Shown here one piece after another: positions 54,583-62,948 of a stretch of DNA of 64,000 nt. Position numbers and translations under genes: made by a program. The first letter of the stretch is position 1; the number at the start of each line of letters is the position of its first letter. Origin of the DNA: Fulvia fulva (lineage: Eukaryota; Ascomycota; Dothideomycetes; Mycosphaerellales; Mycosphaerellaceae); assembly GCF_020509005.1 (NCBI RefSeq), contig NC_063015.1:4650001-4714000 (forward strand), given 5' to 3'. The notes beneath the pieces were generated by a model that was not told the DNA's origin, made no database searches, and was given only the letters and a program-made list of their open reading frames with translations.

Positions 54583-55180
54583 GTGCCGACTGCGACAGAC
54601 GCTAGTAGGAAGCGCAAGGCACATACGCAGTCTCGTCGCGGCTGCGGGACCTGCAAGCTGCGACGTGTCAAGGCACTGCTGCCCATGTATGTCTCTATGG
54701 AAACATTGCTTACTGACATAGACAAGATGAGCCGGGTCACAGACGTCCTCACGATCCCGAACTGGACAGGCTGTTCCCATACGTGATCAAGCTATACAAC
54801 ATGGATCGCCCAGACCGTGCCGATGCGACCAAATGTCCGTACCATACCGCCGCATCAATCTTGGAGCGCCTTGTCTCCATCGAGCCAAGTCACTCGGCAA
54901 TCATGTGGTTCTTGTCTTTCATATGACACATGGACCCTAGGTATGCAGATCTTGTCAAGGCCAAAGATCCTGCTGCTCTGCTACCTGCACCGTGGTGGAC
55001 AAGGCATCGCCAACGATCAAGTACCACGGTCTCCGTGGCATCGGAGAGTCAGACTTGTGCTATCGTGCCAAGCAAGAAGCAAGAAGCATCTGCTCACACC
55101 TCAAGGCCAGATGCTCAGACAAGACGGTTGAACAGATTGCCTTGCAAGACGGACGTGATCGACGATTCCATCCCGACTAA
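54583..55180 (+). pseudogene. Remnant of a Zn2Cys6 transcription factor gene
   Basis: The 5' part encodes the first half of a fungal zinc cluster: KAHTQSRRGCGTCKLRRVK. Cys-Asp-Glu should follow, but the sequence reads ALLPMY, so four of the six zinc cysteines are absent. No ATG opens the frame; a GTG stands at 54583. Downstream, LFPYVIKLYNMDRPDRADA and ASILERLVSIEPSHSAIMWF end at a TGA (54924-54926), after which HMDPRYADLVKAKDPAALL resumes in the same frame and then changes frame. That last part resembles the C-terminal region of sterol-uptake-type Zn2Cys6 regulators. The gene is clearly broken at several points. Confidence 0.65.
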
Positions 55181-55733
55181 TGACATCATGCACTGCAAAG
55201 ACAAGAATCGATCCGACACCCTGTGATTCAACAAGTCCAACAGAAGCGTTGAGAACATCGATTACTAAGCTTCACATGGACTGTCACTCTGGACATACTG
55301 GGAATTTGGGCACTCGCTAGGTCTTGTTGGTCCTCCTCACAAGCATCGATGTACAGAGCAGCGACGACTTACAACCACTTCTCTACTCAAATTTTACAGG
55401 CTCTCGAACGAACCTCTTTTGTACTCAAGGCATACATGCTCTCGACGACAGCATAATCACTCTCTCCATGAACCCTACCGATAGGACTCAAGCAGCTACA
55501 CGCTTGAGAAACTCATCGTACTACGTACTTCATCGTCCCCGAGCAGCATCATGCTAGCGGCGCCAGAGAGCCGGATCACCCAGAGACTATAAGACCGCAC
55601 TCTTTGGAATACAGCATAACACCCAGTCACCGGATGCTATGATGCCAGCTGAGGCATACACCCAGTCACGAATCGCCTTTTGAACATCACTCAGCACTCC
55701 ATCGCAGCGTTACTACAGTTTACTTTCACGATC
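55181..55733. other. Intergenic, about 550 bp
   Basis: This gap may include further remains of the Zn2Cys6 gene, but I cannot read any with confidence. No intact frame is supported. Confidence 0.35.
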
Positions 55734-56182
55734 ATGCGGACCGGGAGGAAGATGCTCATTAGCACTCCACCTGCGCTTTCCTTCTGCCTATGTTTTTGTT
55801 CGTGAGCGTTAGGAATAATTAGTGAAAGGAAACGAGGAAATGTGGCATTAATGAGAGATGCAAGGGAGTTTGAGTACGGACTACAATTTGGAAGTCCTGG
55901 GTTGGACAGACATTGAGTGCATATCTCGAAAGAGGACCCCCACACTAGACCTTCGACACCAATCAACTCTTTGAGGATGGACTCCTGGATTCCAATGACT
56001 ATCCGCCACGAAAGTGTGCTAATATGGATACCTGTCGCCGCGTTGACATGGCTGTTTGGTGTGACCAAAATACTGTTGACAGCAAGGCATCCCTCACTGT
56101 CAGCTACTTCGAGTCCTGCGGTCAACATGCGACGGTGGGGGACTTGATCGCCATGGCTGAGAAGATGGTCAAGGATGCGTGA
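55734..56182 (+). CDS. Putative small cysteine-rich secreted protein (possibly degenerate)
   Basis: No simple frame shows it. An ATG at 55734 opens MRTGRKMLISTPPALSFCLC, a short signal-like leader that reaches a GTGAGC donor at 55802. The terminal exon follows a CACACTAG acceptor at about 55944: TFDTNQLFEDGLLDSNDYPP, then RKCANMDTCRRVDMAVWCDQ, SLTVSYFESCGQHATVG and a stop at 56180-56182. Four Cys in about 45 residues and the amphipathic tail look like a real small secreted protein. The sequence between (STDYNLEVLGWTDIECISRK in one frame) also looks coding but does not join cleanly. The exon structure is unsolved, and a frameshifted relic is possible. Confidence 0.4.
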
Positions 56183-57300
56183 AAGGCGGGTATCCACCGG
56201 AGATCTCAGCATGTTCCGGCGGCGGGTCATCTCAGCAATTCTAGGTGGCAGGCGCATGCAGTCGAGCAAATCGCGCTGGAGAAATACTATCAGATGACGC
56301 AGCGGCAAGAGTACATGTATGGCAGCGTCGAAACAGCATGGTGTAGATTGCCCTAGGCAGCGTCTGCCGCAGTCATCGACAGCATAGACCCGTAGCTCAG
56401 ATCGCACTGAGGATATTTCTCTGCAAAGCACAACGACGGTATCCAACTACCTCAAGCATCCGTGTACTCTACATCACTTCCTCACTGCACAATTGCACAT
56501 CTCTTGCGAACATCTTTGAATGTCCGTCCATTAAATAGTCCTCCTCGCGGCGCAGGTAGGCCAATGCAGAAGGGTGGAGAGGACGAGGTTGTCTAGACCC
56601 ATGTTGGTTGATCTCCCACTGATTGATGAAGTAGGCTTGGAGGCTATGAGCAAAGCGGAAATCCAGCAGAGCAGCCAGCGAGCAGGCAAATCGTGGGTGT
56701 TGTTTCTATCGTGGTTGGAGCGAGGGATGTCTCGTGATCCTGAAAGCTACAAGCGCCTGGTGTGTCAGCGCTGCGGTCTGCAGATGAGACCATCAGCGAG
56801 TGACAGAAGCAGATGTAAGGAAAAGGTGATGTTTTGGTAAAGAAGAGAGGTTGGAGAGGAAGCAAATTTAGGTGACATGCATCTGCGGCGGCAACGCACC
56901 GATCTCCCGGCTTGGCGTTGAATCGTTCTGCCTCTTCAGCTTCGCGCTTTCCGCGTCTGCTTCTTTCTTTCCTCAACACACATTCATAAACTATCGGCGT
57001 ATAATCAAGCTCTGGACCCGATTCACCGTGGCCTAGGGTTCATATTGACGCCGAAGAAAGACCTGGCATAGAAACGTCAGGGAGCTGCATTTTAGGGTTC
57101 TTCATCAACAAGTCCGCGACTTCGTGTTGCGTGCCATGGCGAAGGCACCCACCTGCGCAGCTTACATACCATATCACGGCGTGAAGCATGATCAGTCAGA
57201 GGCCATCCAGCATCGGACAGTGACTTCTGTGTCATGAAAGGCATCGCAGTAACTTCCGCGCAACGATGACTGGCTTCTGTGTCCACGCCAAGTGCGGCAT
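56183..57300. other. Intergenic, about 1.1 kb
   Basis: No supported gene. Short frames on both strands show no resemblance to any family I know. It lies inside the pseudogene-rich part of the window, so unrecognised relics are possible. Confidence 0.35.
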
Positions 57301-58193
57301 CTACTCTTCAGATGCCACCTTACCTCCTTTCTCACTCCTGAACGCCGCTCTCACATGCTCGTACAGGTGATCCGCGTAGACCTGGGCCTCAGGACTGACC
57401 ACGAGCGTTGGTCGCACCTCCGATAGCTCCCTTGCTCGATCCTTGGTGACCTCCAGTAGACTTCCGCCTGGATACTGTCCCCCTTCATCCTCAATCATCT
57501 CCTTCATTGCCAGTGCAATCTCCTGAGCCGTCACACTTCGTTCTTGTGAGAAGCCATAGTGATCGTGTACTCCTTCGCAGCATCGCCCGTCCATAGTGGC
57601 GTATCAACGATGCCAGGACACACGCAAACCACCTTTACGTTCTGATCCACATCGGCCTGCGCCATCGACTTTGCGAAGCCGACGACGGCATGCTTCGAGG
57701 CGACGTACAATGGACACGAATACGCTCCCTGCAATCCGGCCATTGAGGACAGCAAAAGAATCACACCTGGCTTGTTGGCACCAAGCAGGCTTCGCATCGC
57801 AATACGTGACAGCTTAAGCGGATGCTCTGCGTTGATCTTCATGGTAGCGTACCCATCATCTTCGGTATCGTTCAACCAGCTCGACCACTTTGGCCCGAAA
57901 CTGCCAGCTGAAGGAACCCAGACATCGGCGACAGCACCTTCACCAAATAGCCTCTCGATTTCTGATGGTATCTTTGCGAGATCCGATCATTTCGTCACAT
58001 CGCACTTGATGTTCTGGACTGTACCCGAGCTGAAGTCTACCAATTGCTGAGCATGCGTGGTCAGACTGATGTCTGCGATGAGACATTTGGCTCCAGAGTC
58101 CAAGGCTAGCTTGACGAAGGCCAGACCTATACCACTGCCGCCTCCTGTGCCCACGCAGATTTTGCCAGATAGCGGGAAGTGGCCTACTACCAT
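57301..58193 (-). pseudogene. Decayed short-chain dehydrogenase/reductase gene
   Basis: The family is the classical NAD(P)-dependent SDR. The cofactor motif TGGGSGIGLAFVKLALDSGA and the strand LIADISL open the protein, and the catalytic set is present: LLLSSMAGLQGAYSCPLYVA with Ser and Tyr, and SKHAVVGFAKS with Lys. After KCDVTK a TGA at 57987-57989 replaces what is normally a Trp codon (TKWSDL pattern). The next stretch is clean to LWTGDAAKEY, after which the frame shifts at about 57545-57565. It resumes as FSQERSVTAQEIALAMKEM and GQYPGGSLLEVTKDRARELS to the stop at 57301. One nonsense change and one frameshift make it a pseudogene despite intact catalytic residues. Confidence 0.82.
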
Positions 58194-58923
58194 GATCGAG
58201 ATATGATGAACTGTTCGTGTTTGCGAAGTGGCGCGAGCTGGTTGTTACGGCGTCGTGGAAGAAGCCCTTTATCGAGCTGCGGGAGCTCCTCTAGGGCTGC
58301 AGTACAGCTTTGAAAACGCCACGGAACCCGATCAAGCAAAATCATATCCTCGGTAGCAGCTGGAAGCTGGAGTGGATCAGCGGGGTCAAATTCCGCAGTG
58401 TGAGGTTCCAGAGTGGATCGAATGCGATGGCATGCCTCAAAGGACTACGTGACACTCCAGTGACAACCTACCTCAAGGCATAGTTCGCGCAGACCTATGG
58501 CTAAGGATCATTCGACTCGCCCATACATTCTTGCGCCAACCAATCTCTGGGCCGCCAATTGACAAAGTACCGTCCAGGCAAAATTGGTTGCTACAACGTG
58601 CAGTATACATCTGCGGTCAGCTGCGTGTTGACAGTACCTTGTCAAGCTTCCAACCCCAGTCGATGGTCCTGTGCTTTCGCGCCGAATTGCCGGCTTTTGA
58701 GAGCACATGAGTTTCTGCGACATGCTAGGCGTTGGATGCCACACATTAGAGCGTCTTCGGGCGTTGGAAACCAGCATTCCACAGCTCCAACAAATACATG
58801 TAACTCGGTTCGTCCAAAAGATAGCCTTACATCCTTGCAGGTAAGTGGAGCCAAGCACGAGCCACGCTTCCCCACGAGGCAATTGATGAACTTCTTTAGT
58901 CCAAGTTTCACATCATCGCCACC
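58194..58923. other. Divergent intergenic region, about 730 bp
   Basis: This gap lies between the SDR relic and the GNAT gene. I see only short unsupported frames. The GNAT start has a GCCACCATG context. Confidence 0.4.
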
Positions 58924-59439
58924 ATGTCCCAGCATCAATGCACCATTCGGAAAGTAACACCACAAGACACTCCAGAAGTCCTGCCCTTCATCACCGCCGC
59001 CCGCCACTCCCTCTTCCCCGGCCTCAAATTCAAAACCACAATCCTACCTGAAGACGTCTCGTCCTGGATCGCCTCTGGCCATTTCCTCGCTGCATACACA
59101 ACGAAGTCCCCAGATCACTTGATTGCCACGATCGGCTTCGTTCCTTACGACTACCGTTTCCCTCGGCTTGAGTTCCACGGCAGGAAGACCGTAGAGGTTG
59201 TGAGACTGTTCGTATTGCCAGAGTATCGACGCTCTGGGCTCGGGAATTTGCTCTTCAGACAGTCAAGGGGTACAGCGGAAGGACTGGGTGTGGAGGTTAT
59301 GTATCTGCATACGCACCCTTTCCTGCCTGGAGCTGTGGAGTTTTGGGAGAATGTTGGGTTCGGAGTTGTTGGGGTGGAAGAGGATGAGGGGCGGAGGACT
59401 GTGCATATGAAGTTGGAATTGAAGGGAGAGGGAAGCTAG
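58924..59439 (+). CDS. GNAT-family N-acetyltransferase, 171 aa
   Basis: GNAT enzymes transfer acetyl from acetyl-CoA to amines; the substrate here is unknown. Motif A, the acetyl-CoA pyrophosphate loop, is EVVRLFVLPEYRRSGLGNLL (RRSGLG matching Q/RxxGxG/A) near residues 96-115. Motif B follows as MYLHTHPFLPGAVEFWENVG with the typical aromatic pair near the C-terminus. The N-terminal strand CTIRKVTPQDTPEVLPFI is also usual. Single exon, intact, with a strong start context (GCCACCATGTCC). No targeting signal. It stands between relics but shows no damage. Confidence 0.88.
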   Translation: MSQHQCTIRKVTPQDTPEVLPFITAARHSLFPGLKFKTTILPEDVSSWIASGHFLAAYTTKSPDHLIATIGFVPYDYRFPRLEFHGRKTVEVVRLFVLPEYRRSGLGNLLFRQSRGTAEGLGVEVMYLHTHPFLPGAVEFWENVGFGVVGVEEDEGRRTVHMKLELKGEGS

Positions 59440-59499
59440 CGGACGGTATCCATTCTTGTTGACTCGATCTCGATGCGACCGCCAAGACCTTCTCCGATT

Positions 59500-60209
59500 T
59501 TAGCGACAGAACCTTGACAGCAGCTGCGTACAGACAATGCTAGCTGCTATTCCGAGTAGCACGCCGGCAAGCATGCCCTGTCTGGCCATCTTCGTGCACT
59601 CGCGATGGTCAACTACGCTGGCAGTTTCCTTCTCGCCCCAAGGGCCACTCGGGCTCCACAGCTGTTAATTGACCTCCTTCGCTGGCACGTCTTCATCTCC
59701 AGACTTGGCTTCCCTTACAGCGACCGATTCGTGTCTCTCTCCGGGGAATACCTAGCTCGCGAACATGAGTACTTTGTGTAGCATAGTATAGCATTACGGG
59801 GCAGGAGGACTTACCACATTTCCAGACCGCAATCGGGCCACTGCCCCGTCATTGCAATGGGTGTCGAGCATGGGCTGGTCCCATGGGCCTGGAGGACTGG
59901 CAATATCACTCATCGTGTAAACGTGTTTGCGGATGATGCGAATCAATTCGCGCAACGGAGGCGGCGTCTCATCGCATGACGTACATTCACATTGATTGCT
60001 GCATGCCTTCATTGCATGGCTGTGTCTTTGAGCTGAGCCTTTGATGTATCTGCCGTCACATTATATTCGAAAGTGATCGAAGTTGCCGGGGCTTTGTGCT
60101 TGACTTCGTTGATGCGAGATAGATGGGGGATGTTAACGATAATGATCATTATCAGGATTAGAGCTACCGTGGAGCCTGCCATCAATGCTGTCATTATCAC
60201 CACGCCCCT
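59500..60209 (-). pseudogene. Broken two-TM membrane protein gene
   Basis: I do not recognise the family. Pieces on the minus strand look like one gene. A first hydrophobic span (ALMAGSTVALILIMIIIVNI) leads to a frame that ends at 60009. Overlapping it in another frame is KACSNQCECTSCDETPPP to DTHCNDGAVARLRSGNV, ending at a GTAAGT donor (59814). After the acceptor at 59752 comes VFPGERHESVAVREAKSGDE and a TAA at 59665-59667. In the same frame beyond that stop is QLWSPSGPWGEKETASVV, then GMLAGVLLGIAASIVCTQLL and a stop at 59500. A frame break and an in-frame stop suggest a pseudogene, but an unrecognised splice pattern is possible. Confidence 0.45.
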
Positions 60210-60211
60210 AC

Positions 60212-60928
60212 TCACAACTTCCCCTCCTTCGCAGTAATGAACAAGGACGACCTATACGCATAAATGTTCCTATACCTATCCTCTATGGTGCCCTTAATCT
60301 ACGCCTTCTTCTTACAATAACACCTTACCAAATTCACACCTACACGACTCGTTAGCACGCCTGCCACCACTTCGCAGCCACATAGTAATTACTAGGTGTC
60401 GGCACAGCTCCCTCGTACTTGATCGTCGACTCCGCTGTCATGAATTTCTTATCCAGCACCTGCAATGCGCCGAGCGAAAGGCCTTCGTCGAAGAGCGTGG
60501 CGATTGTGCTACCGTGTGCTAGACCTGGGTGGCCATCAAGACCGTGGCCGAGACTGGCGACGAGGAGGGCTTCTTTCTTTTTGCCGTCTTTGGTGTCGGC
60601 GGTCTAAGGGATGTTAGTGCTGCGTATTGGTAGTGCAAGGGTATCTCGTACTTCGCCTTCCTTGACATCTCGGACTCTTAGGTACGATTGGCAAGCGCGG
60701 AGACTAGGGATTGTCAGTGTCCAGGATGGACATGCATGTGCAGCTGGATTATGGTGGGTACATAACGTACGTATCCAATGTCGCGAGGGTCCTGTTGAAG
60801 AGGGAGGGGATTGTCGAGTTCCGGGTAATGGTGCGAGATGGAAAAGGGACTTCTTTACAGCCTGGGTCGTTGATGATGCTTTGTACACATTGTCTGTCAT
60901 CGAAGTCACGGAGGCACTCCTTGGGCAT
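60212..60928 (-). pseudogene. PaaI-type thioesterase gene with a broken 3' end
   Basis: Hotdog-fold thioesterases hydrolyse acyl-CoA or acyl-carrier thioesters. Exons 60928-60771, 60703-60652 and 60603-60352 join with canonical sites and carry the family core: SIINDPGCKEVPFPSRTITR, LDTLRACQSYLRV, then SLGHGLDGHPGLAHGSTIAT and LFDEGLSLGAL, the HGG-like signature region. The frame ends early at a TAA (60352-60354) after TPSNYYVAAKWWQAC, giving 153 aa. About 50 nt downstream the usual tail is recognisable in frame 60310-60212: IKGTIEDRYRN, YAYRSSLFITAKEGKL. It is cut by a TAG at 60299-60301 where Trp is usual. The gene is probably truncated; an unusual terminal intron cannot rescue the TAG. Confidence 0.68.
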
Positions 60929-61258
60929 TTCGGAGGCTAGCCATGCTCCGCCTTACAGGACCATCGTAAGGCCTTCTTGTTCCAATGAGGTGTGATGTTA
61001 TACTTCGATCAATGGGCTTGTCAACTTGTTTGATTACTGGTGCTAGCGATCAAGGACATCGACGTCCCGACGCTTGAAGCAACATCACGCCTCCTCTCCA
61101 ACGATTGTCACGTCCATTATTTCCATATCGAGACTCTAACGAAGTCACGGTTAGGGACTGCCCGAGGTTGAAGAAGGTTTGTTGTTGCTTCTCTGGACCG
61201 AGGCTCGGAGTGCAGAGCGACGGCGGGCATGACGGCGCCAAGGCAAGTTTTCGGAATT
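60929..61258. other. Intergenic, about 330 bp
   Basis: This gap lies between the thioesterase start and the RING-gene stop, both on the minus strand. No feature is supported. Confidence 0.4.
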
Positions 61259-62671
61259 TCAGCCAATGATAAGGCTACGGCAGATCCATACGCTAGTGTA
61301 TGTCTGCATATCAACGCTTTGCTCTCGCTGCAGCCCAAGCTGTTCGTTGTGGTCAATGCACTTCTCGTAGCTCTGCTGGCCGAGCTTCCACCGATGTGGC
61401 CTGGCCACTCCTCGAGCGACTCCTTCAATGAATGTCTGCCATATTGCTTCCTGGTGCTCTGTGAATAATCCGCTGAGTACGAGACCGCCATCTCCAGGTC
61501 GAGCCAGCAGACAGGCATACTTCCTGGCTACCGCAGTCCACGGCGCCGAGACCAGCAAATCTCACATGGGCATCTCGTCTCAAAGGTCGTGCCAGTCCCC
61601 GCCGTCGCATCTCTACGAGGTTGTGGAGCACTTCCCGTTATGCGTGTCTCACTGAAGGCTCGCTGCGATTCCAGCTCTTGACTCCGTGAGGTGCTATCGA
61701 CATGCCTACTAGGGTCCGAGACTGGGGCCAGTTCTGGTGCACGCCATCGTTCCACACCGCCAGACATCTGCTGAGGTGAATATGGCGGGCTCATACCGAC
61801 GTTCAGGGAAGCCAGAGGAGGTGAAGCGTCATCTTCAGAATCTGGGAAAGGCGTAGGATCCCTGACCCTGTAAGCCCGTGAGTTCCCCGGGAACGGCGTG
61901 TATAACCTGCGCTCAGCTTGTGGTGTCGCTGGCGTCATCTCCCGAGTAGCCCTCATATACGCCGTTTCCCAGTCCCCAAAGCCGCGGCGATGGGTTGGTA
62001 TGTAATGGGGCATGTCCGCAAGGAGGTCAAGTGTGTTGTCATCATCGATGAGCCGGTCAACAAACCGGTTCATATTGGTCATATCGCGCTGAGGTAGTGT
62101 TGCCTGTCGGTTTCTTCTCATCTGTCTCTGATCCAGACGTGCCCGGAGGACCTCACTTGTTGGTGTTACGATAATCGATCCTACTGAGCGTGGATTCATC
62201 TCCTCAGCCTCGCGTGTAGAATGATTCGGTTGCATGTCGCTGTCCATATCCTCATCACTTGGCGCAATCGTCGTTCCTGCTAGCGGCGCACTCATTTCCT
62301 CAACCTCCCGTGCACCAAAGTCTGCATCCACATGACCACTCACGGCCTCATCACCATCACCCTCATCCTCGTAGAATTCCGGCACTTCCCCTACATACAG
62401 CTCTTTCCGACATGTCGGACATGTATTATGATCCTCAAACCACGTGATTGCGCAACGGACACAGAAATTGTGACCGCACGCTACTCTGATCGGCTCTGAG
62501 ATTCCTTCATAGCAGATAGGACAAGGGTCTGGTTCGAGACTGGCCAGGAAGTCCTCCTTCGACGGTAGATTTGGTGGAGCGCGCCTACATGACAGTCAGT
62601 TGCCGGTACGAGATGATGACAGCCACGTTGGAGCGATTCTTGAGAACGTACCCTGCGCATGTAGTCGTCAT
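61259..62671 (-). CDS. RING-finger protein, probable E3 ubiquitin ligase
   Basis: RING domains bind E2 enzymes and direct ubiquitin transfer. A 20-nt first exon (62671-62652) is joined by a 67-nt intron to the exon from 62584. The RING lies near residues 28-68: PCPICYEGI, then CGHNFCVRCAITWF and CPTCRKEL, a C3HC4 set in full. A 280-residue disordered acidic middle follows. Read straight through, the protein ends at 61528 (358 aa). A 38-nt GTGAGA...GGTAG intron (61565-61528) would instead join a coding-looking tail (EHQEAIWQTFIEGVARGVAR, WKLGQQSYEKCIDHNEQ) and give 435 aa. I give the longer form; the RING part does not depend on it. Confidence 0.75.
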
Positions 62672-62948
62672 CTCGGCTGCGAGTTCTGTGTCGCTAGAAT
62701 CCAAGTCTGTTCTCCCGAGTCGTAATAAAAGGCGCCATAGCAAAGCCCGCTTAGCAAAAGTCGATGAACTATAGTGTCAAGAATCGTAAAGCGCATTTCA
62801 GTCAGCAGTCGAGGTTGCGCCCGTGTTCAAACAGACGATGACTAGCAGCTCGTGCGCTGACTGTAGACCAAAGTCAGCTGCAACGATATTGGGGGACAAC
62901 GAATGAGACCAAACTAGTCAGCATATCAAAAATTGTATGTTCAAAAGT
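62672..62948. other. Intergenic, about 280 bp
   Basis: This gap lies between two minus-strand genes. No feature is supported. Confidence 0.4.

Noticed and set aside
55691..56446. A 251-codon open frame on the minus strand
   Set aside because: It lacks an ATG for its first 60 codons, resembles no family, and lies antisense to a plus-strand exon with better coding character (four Cys, clear acceptor).
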